Below, piece by piece: positions 5,964 through 7,500 of a stretch of 7,500 nt of DNA (within the stretch, counting starts at the first letter, position 1; each line of letters starts with the position of its first letter). The stretch is from assembly GCA_023387695.1 (NCBI GenBank), contig JAEWHT010000121.1, positions 1 through 7,500 on the forward strand. The letters are read 5' to 3'. Under the pieces are notes generated by a model that had not been told where the DNA came from, did not search any database, and saw only the letters and a program-made list of their open reading frames with translations. Made by a program: the position numbers and the translations under genes. The DNA is from Pseudomonadota bacterium. GTDB taxonomy: Bacteria > Pseudomonadota > Alphaproteobacteria > Rhizobiales > Xanthobacteraceae.

Positions 5964-6399
5964 CGTCTTCACCCTCATTTGCGTCAATTTCCTTTATGCG
6001 GTCCGTCTCGGTAAGCAACGCCCTCAATGCTCCAATATTGCTGGTGATGCCGTCTAATTCATCGAGTAAATCTTTCTTGGTAGTAAAAAGAGCAACCTTT
6101 GCTGTCCCGAGTCCGTTCGCCGCTTGGGAGCTCAATTTGAGTACATGCGCAATTTGAGCGCACGTAAAGACAAGGTCTGAAAGCGACATTGTGGTGACGA
6201 GTGAACGGCTCTTGTCGTCATCCGATATATGAGCGCTGAAGTAGGGGATGAACACTCCCTGACTTGGAAACGCGGCCCAGGCAGGCCACAGATCGATGGT
6301 CAGCCCTGTGGTTTCTAGGAAGGGGTGAATGTCCAACCCGGTGGTCTCGGGACTGGCATCCGATCCACTCTCATCTTGTGAAGAAGAGTTGGTGCTCAT
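5953..6399 (-). CDS. Hypothetical protein, soluble and acidic at both ends (third gene of A+T-rich cassette)
   Basis: I do not recognise this 148-residue protein. The first 20 residues are Ser/Asp/Glu-rich and probably disordered. A short duplication follows: ETTGLDIHPFL (18-28) then ETTGLTIDLWP (29-39), encoded by two 33-nt units whose first 18 nt agree at 13 positions. The middle (40-105) is mixed hydrophobic, with VFTCAQIAHVLKLSS likely helical. Residues 108-140 look like an amphipathic, possibly coiled helix, and the tail is NEGEDDAE. No signal peptide or membrane span is seen. The ATG at 6399 overlaps the upstream gene's TGA (ATGA), and the TAA lies 1 nt before the ATG at 5951 inside the lepB frame. 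Base composition is low for the window (27 of 60 G+C at 6061-6120). It is likely a cytoplasmic partner of the two preceding membrane genes; function is unknown. Confidence 0.68.
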   Translation of the reverse strand: MSTNSSSQDESGSDASPETTGLDIHPFLETTGLTIDLWPAWAAFPSQGVFIPYFSAHISDDDKSRSLVTTMSLSDLVFTCAQIAHVLKLSSQAANGLGTAKVALFTTKKDLLDELDGITSNIGALRALLTETDRIKEIDANEGEDDAE

Positions 6400-6845
6400 G
6401 TGACGCTCTTACGATGAGGGGGGAGGAGCCTTCTACGTCGGTTCTGACGGAGGCGGTCCGAGCCACCATAGATAGAGGCAGTCGCCTTGTCTAAGAAGGA
6501 TGATTCTCTAGCCTTAACTTCAACATCCCCGACCGCAGCATCGGGCGGCTTTGAAAAGGCTTCGAAGTGGCCCGCTAATGGCGCGAAGCGAAACGACACG
6601 TGCATCTTCTTAGCTGAGAGCTCTTTCGAAGACTCCATCCAATCGCTCGCCAGATCACGAAGGCGCACAGACACCTTATGTGAAGGCGGGCCTGATAGAT
6701 CGCTCAGATTAGCAGCTGAAGCTTTGGCTTTTACCGAGGGGCGAGAGATATCGGTCGCGTTCCGTTTCTCCACCTGACTGATTAAGAAGAATCCCACAAA
6801 CAGCAGAGCAATGACTAAGATTAGGCCAAACAACGGAAACATCAT
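6396..6845 (-). CDS. Hypothetical single-pass membrane protein (second gene of A+T-rich cassette)
   Basis: This 149-residue protein is not recognised. It begins MMFPLFGLILVIALLFVGFF, a single membrane segment (about 3-22), followed by a basic linker and a soluble domain of about 120 residues. The span is uncharged up to QVEKRN, so it is more likely an N-terminal anchor with the Lys/Arg-rich side in the cytoplasm than a cleaved signal. The C-terminus is strongly basic (RLRQNRRRRLLPPHRKSVT). The start is fixed by an AAGGGA ribosome site 5 nt before ATG 6845 and by the ATGA overlap with the upstream gene; the frame is open to 6902 but that extension lies inside the upstream gene. Its own stop overlaps the next start in the same way. 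Base composition is low (24 of 60 G+C at 6781-6840). A role with the four-helix protein encoded just upstream is inferred from the coupling only. Confidence 0.68.
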   Translation of the reverse strand: MMFPLFGLILVIALLFVGFFLISQVEKRNATDISRPSVKAKASAANLSDLSGPPSHKVSVRLRDLASDWMESSKELSAKKMHVSFRFAPLAGHFEAFSKPPDAAVGDVEVKARESSFLDKATASIYGGSDRLRQNRRRRLLPPHRKSVT

Positions 6846-7267
6846 CGTTTTCCCTTGAAGAGAACGACAGCGACCGACAAGGACAACTGGATGGTAAGCC
6901 ACGCGGCGAATATGATGGTAACGCTCAGCGCCACGTTGTCAGGCAAGAACGCTATGCGCCGCCCTGCATCGAATTGCACGTCATGCAATCGCGTGAGATT
7001 AAAGAAGATTGCGTTGATCGCGCAAAGGACGGCAAAGAACAAGAAAATGCCGGCCGACCGTCGAAGCACGGCGGTACACGCGAAGTGAAGACTAACGGCG
7101 AAAACTAATACATATCCTATGAGGCTGACTTGGGTAGGGACATAAGTCCAATCTTTTCCAGCCAACCCTCCATCGAGAGCTAAGATTACTCCAAGCGCAG
7201 CGCCTAGAACTGCCGAGATCGTACCTTCACAAGGTAACGGTTGTACCCAAGCTCGCATCTTGATCAT
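6842..7267 (-). CDS. Hypothetical four-helix membrane protein (first gene of A+T-rich cassette)
   Basis: This unrecognised integral membrane protein has 141 residues from ATG 7267. Four hydrophobic segments are visible: about 16-33, 46-67, 71-91 and 112-136. The longest connecting stretch (92-111) contains TRLHDVQFDAGRR, and the C-terminus is KGKR. Helices 2 and 3 are joined by a short LRRS turn, suggesting a cytoplasmic loop and both termini inside. The start is uncertain: ATG 7267 and ATG 7258 lack good ribosome sites, and the frame is open upstream to a TTG at 7324 directly after the tldD stop, with a GGAGG at 7308-7312 that sits too close to the in-frame GTG at 7304-7306. The TGA overlaps the next ATG (ATGA). 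About 57 nt without a clear promoter separate it from tldD, so it may be expressed by readthrough from tldD. Confidence 0.65.
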   Translation of the reverse strand: MIKMRAWVQPLPCEGTISAVLGAALGVILALDGGLAGKDWTYVPTQVSLIGYVLVFAVSLHFACTAVLRRSAGIFLFFAVLCAINAIFFNLTRLHDVQFDAGRRIAFLPDNVALSVTIIFAAWLTIQLSLSVAVVLFKGKR

Positions 7268-7324
7268 TCGAATGAAAGTTGAAGAGCAATGGGTTGAGTT
7301 TACCACAACCTCCGCGTTCAGCAA

Positions 7325-7500
7325 TTAGCCCGTCCCACCCACCGTAATGCGTTCCATCAGAAGCGACGGCTGGCCGACGCCGACCGGCACACCCTGGCCG
7401 TTCTTGCCGCAGGTGCCGATGCCGGTATCGAGCGCGAGATCGTTGCCGATCATGCGGATGCGATGCAGGTCGGTCGGCCCGTTGCCGATCAGCATGGCGC
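7325..7500 (-). CDS. tldD: TldD metalloprotease, C-terminal end (5' end outside window)
   Basis: The last 57 codons of TldD are visible on the minus strand, running off the right edge. Together with TldE/PmbA, TldD forms a zinc protease that degrades unfolded peptides and, in E. coli, matures microcin B17 and affects CcdA stability. Recognisable C-terminal features are MLIGNGPTDLHRIRMIGND, TGIGTCGKNGQGVPVGVGQP, which is the highly conserved GxCGKxGQxVPVGxGQP block, and the terminal ITVGGTG. The zinc-binding HExxxH motif is upstream of what can be seen. It ends in TAA at 7325-7327; the A+T-rich cassette starts immediately after. Composition is typical of the high-G+C background, which makes this stop codon the right boundary of the composition change. 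Confidence 0.93.
   Translation of the reverse strand, partial: AMLIGNGPTDLHRIRMIGNDLALDTGIGTCGKNGQGVPVGVGQPSLLMERITVGGTG

Noticed and set aside
6399..6494. Idea that the basic C-terminus of the single-TM protein results from a frameshift
   Set aside because: The frame is continuous and its TGA forms a clean ATGA overlap with the next start, as expected for an intact gene.

Overview
The window is about 65% G+C over most of its length. Its codon use and protein families (FadJ-type beta-oxidation enzyme, beta-class GST, plant/alphaproteobacterial-type glutamate-cysteine ligase, SPase I paralogue, TldD) suggest a Rhizobiales alphaproteobacterium, most likely near Bradyrhizobium/Rhodopseudomonas. 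That placement is inference from protein character; no search was run.

Plus-strand left part: the 3' end of a 3-hydroxyacyl-CoA dehydrogenase (beta-oxidation multifunctional alpha subunit) ends at 628. A strong bidirectional hairpin terminator (667-696) separates it from a convergent glutathione S-transferase gene (718-1332, minus). The GST gene is divergent from a Cys-containing MarR-family regulator (1459-1968, plus). Their shared intergenic region holds two near-identical palindromes, ATGCA-N2-TGCAT, 28 bp apart. Next comes gshA, glutamate-cysteine ligase (2070-3440, plus). Glutathione use, a candidate sensor and glutathione synthesis therefore sit side by side. A secreted two-PAN/Apple-domain protein follows (3571-4137, plus).

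Centre: a 120-bp nested palindromic repeat (4158-4277) made of two inverted REP-like units lies between the convergent ends of the PAN gene and a nucleotidyltransferase-like gene.

Minus-strand right part, in transcription order from the right edge: the tldD 3' end (stop at 7325), then three unrecognised small genes (4-TM protein, single-TM protein, soluble acidic protein) joined by two ATGA overlaps, then a signal peptidase I paralogue (lepB-like), a MmcQ/YjbR-family protein and a nucleotidyltransferase-family protein joined by a GTGA overlap. The three unknown genes lie in a clearly more A+T-rich block (sampled 60-nt lines 40-45% G+C, against 65% in neighbouring genes) that begins and ends almost exactly at the tldD stop and the lepB start. 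I read this as a small horizontally acquired cassette placed inside a native tldD-lepB-yjbR-nucleotidyltransferase run. It is the best candidate here for something undescribed, but nothing visible in it assigns a biochemical function.
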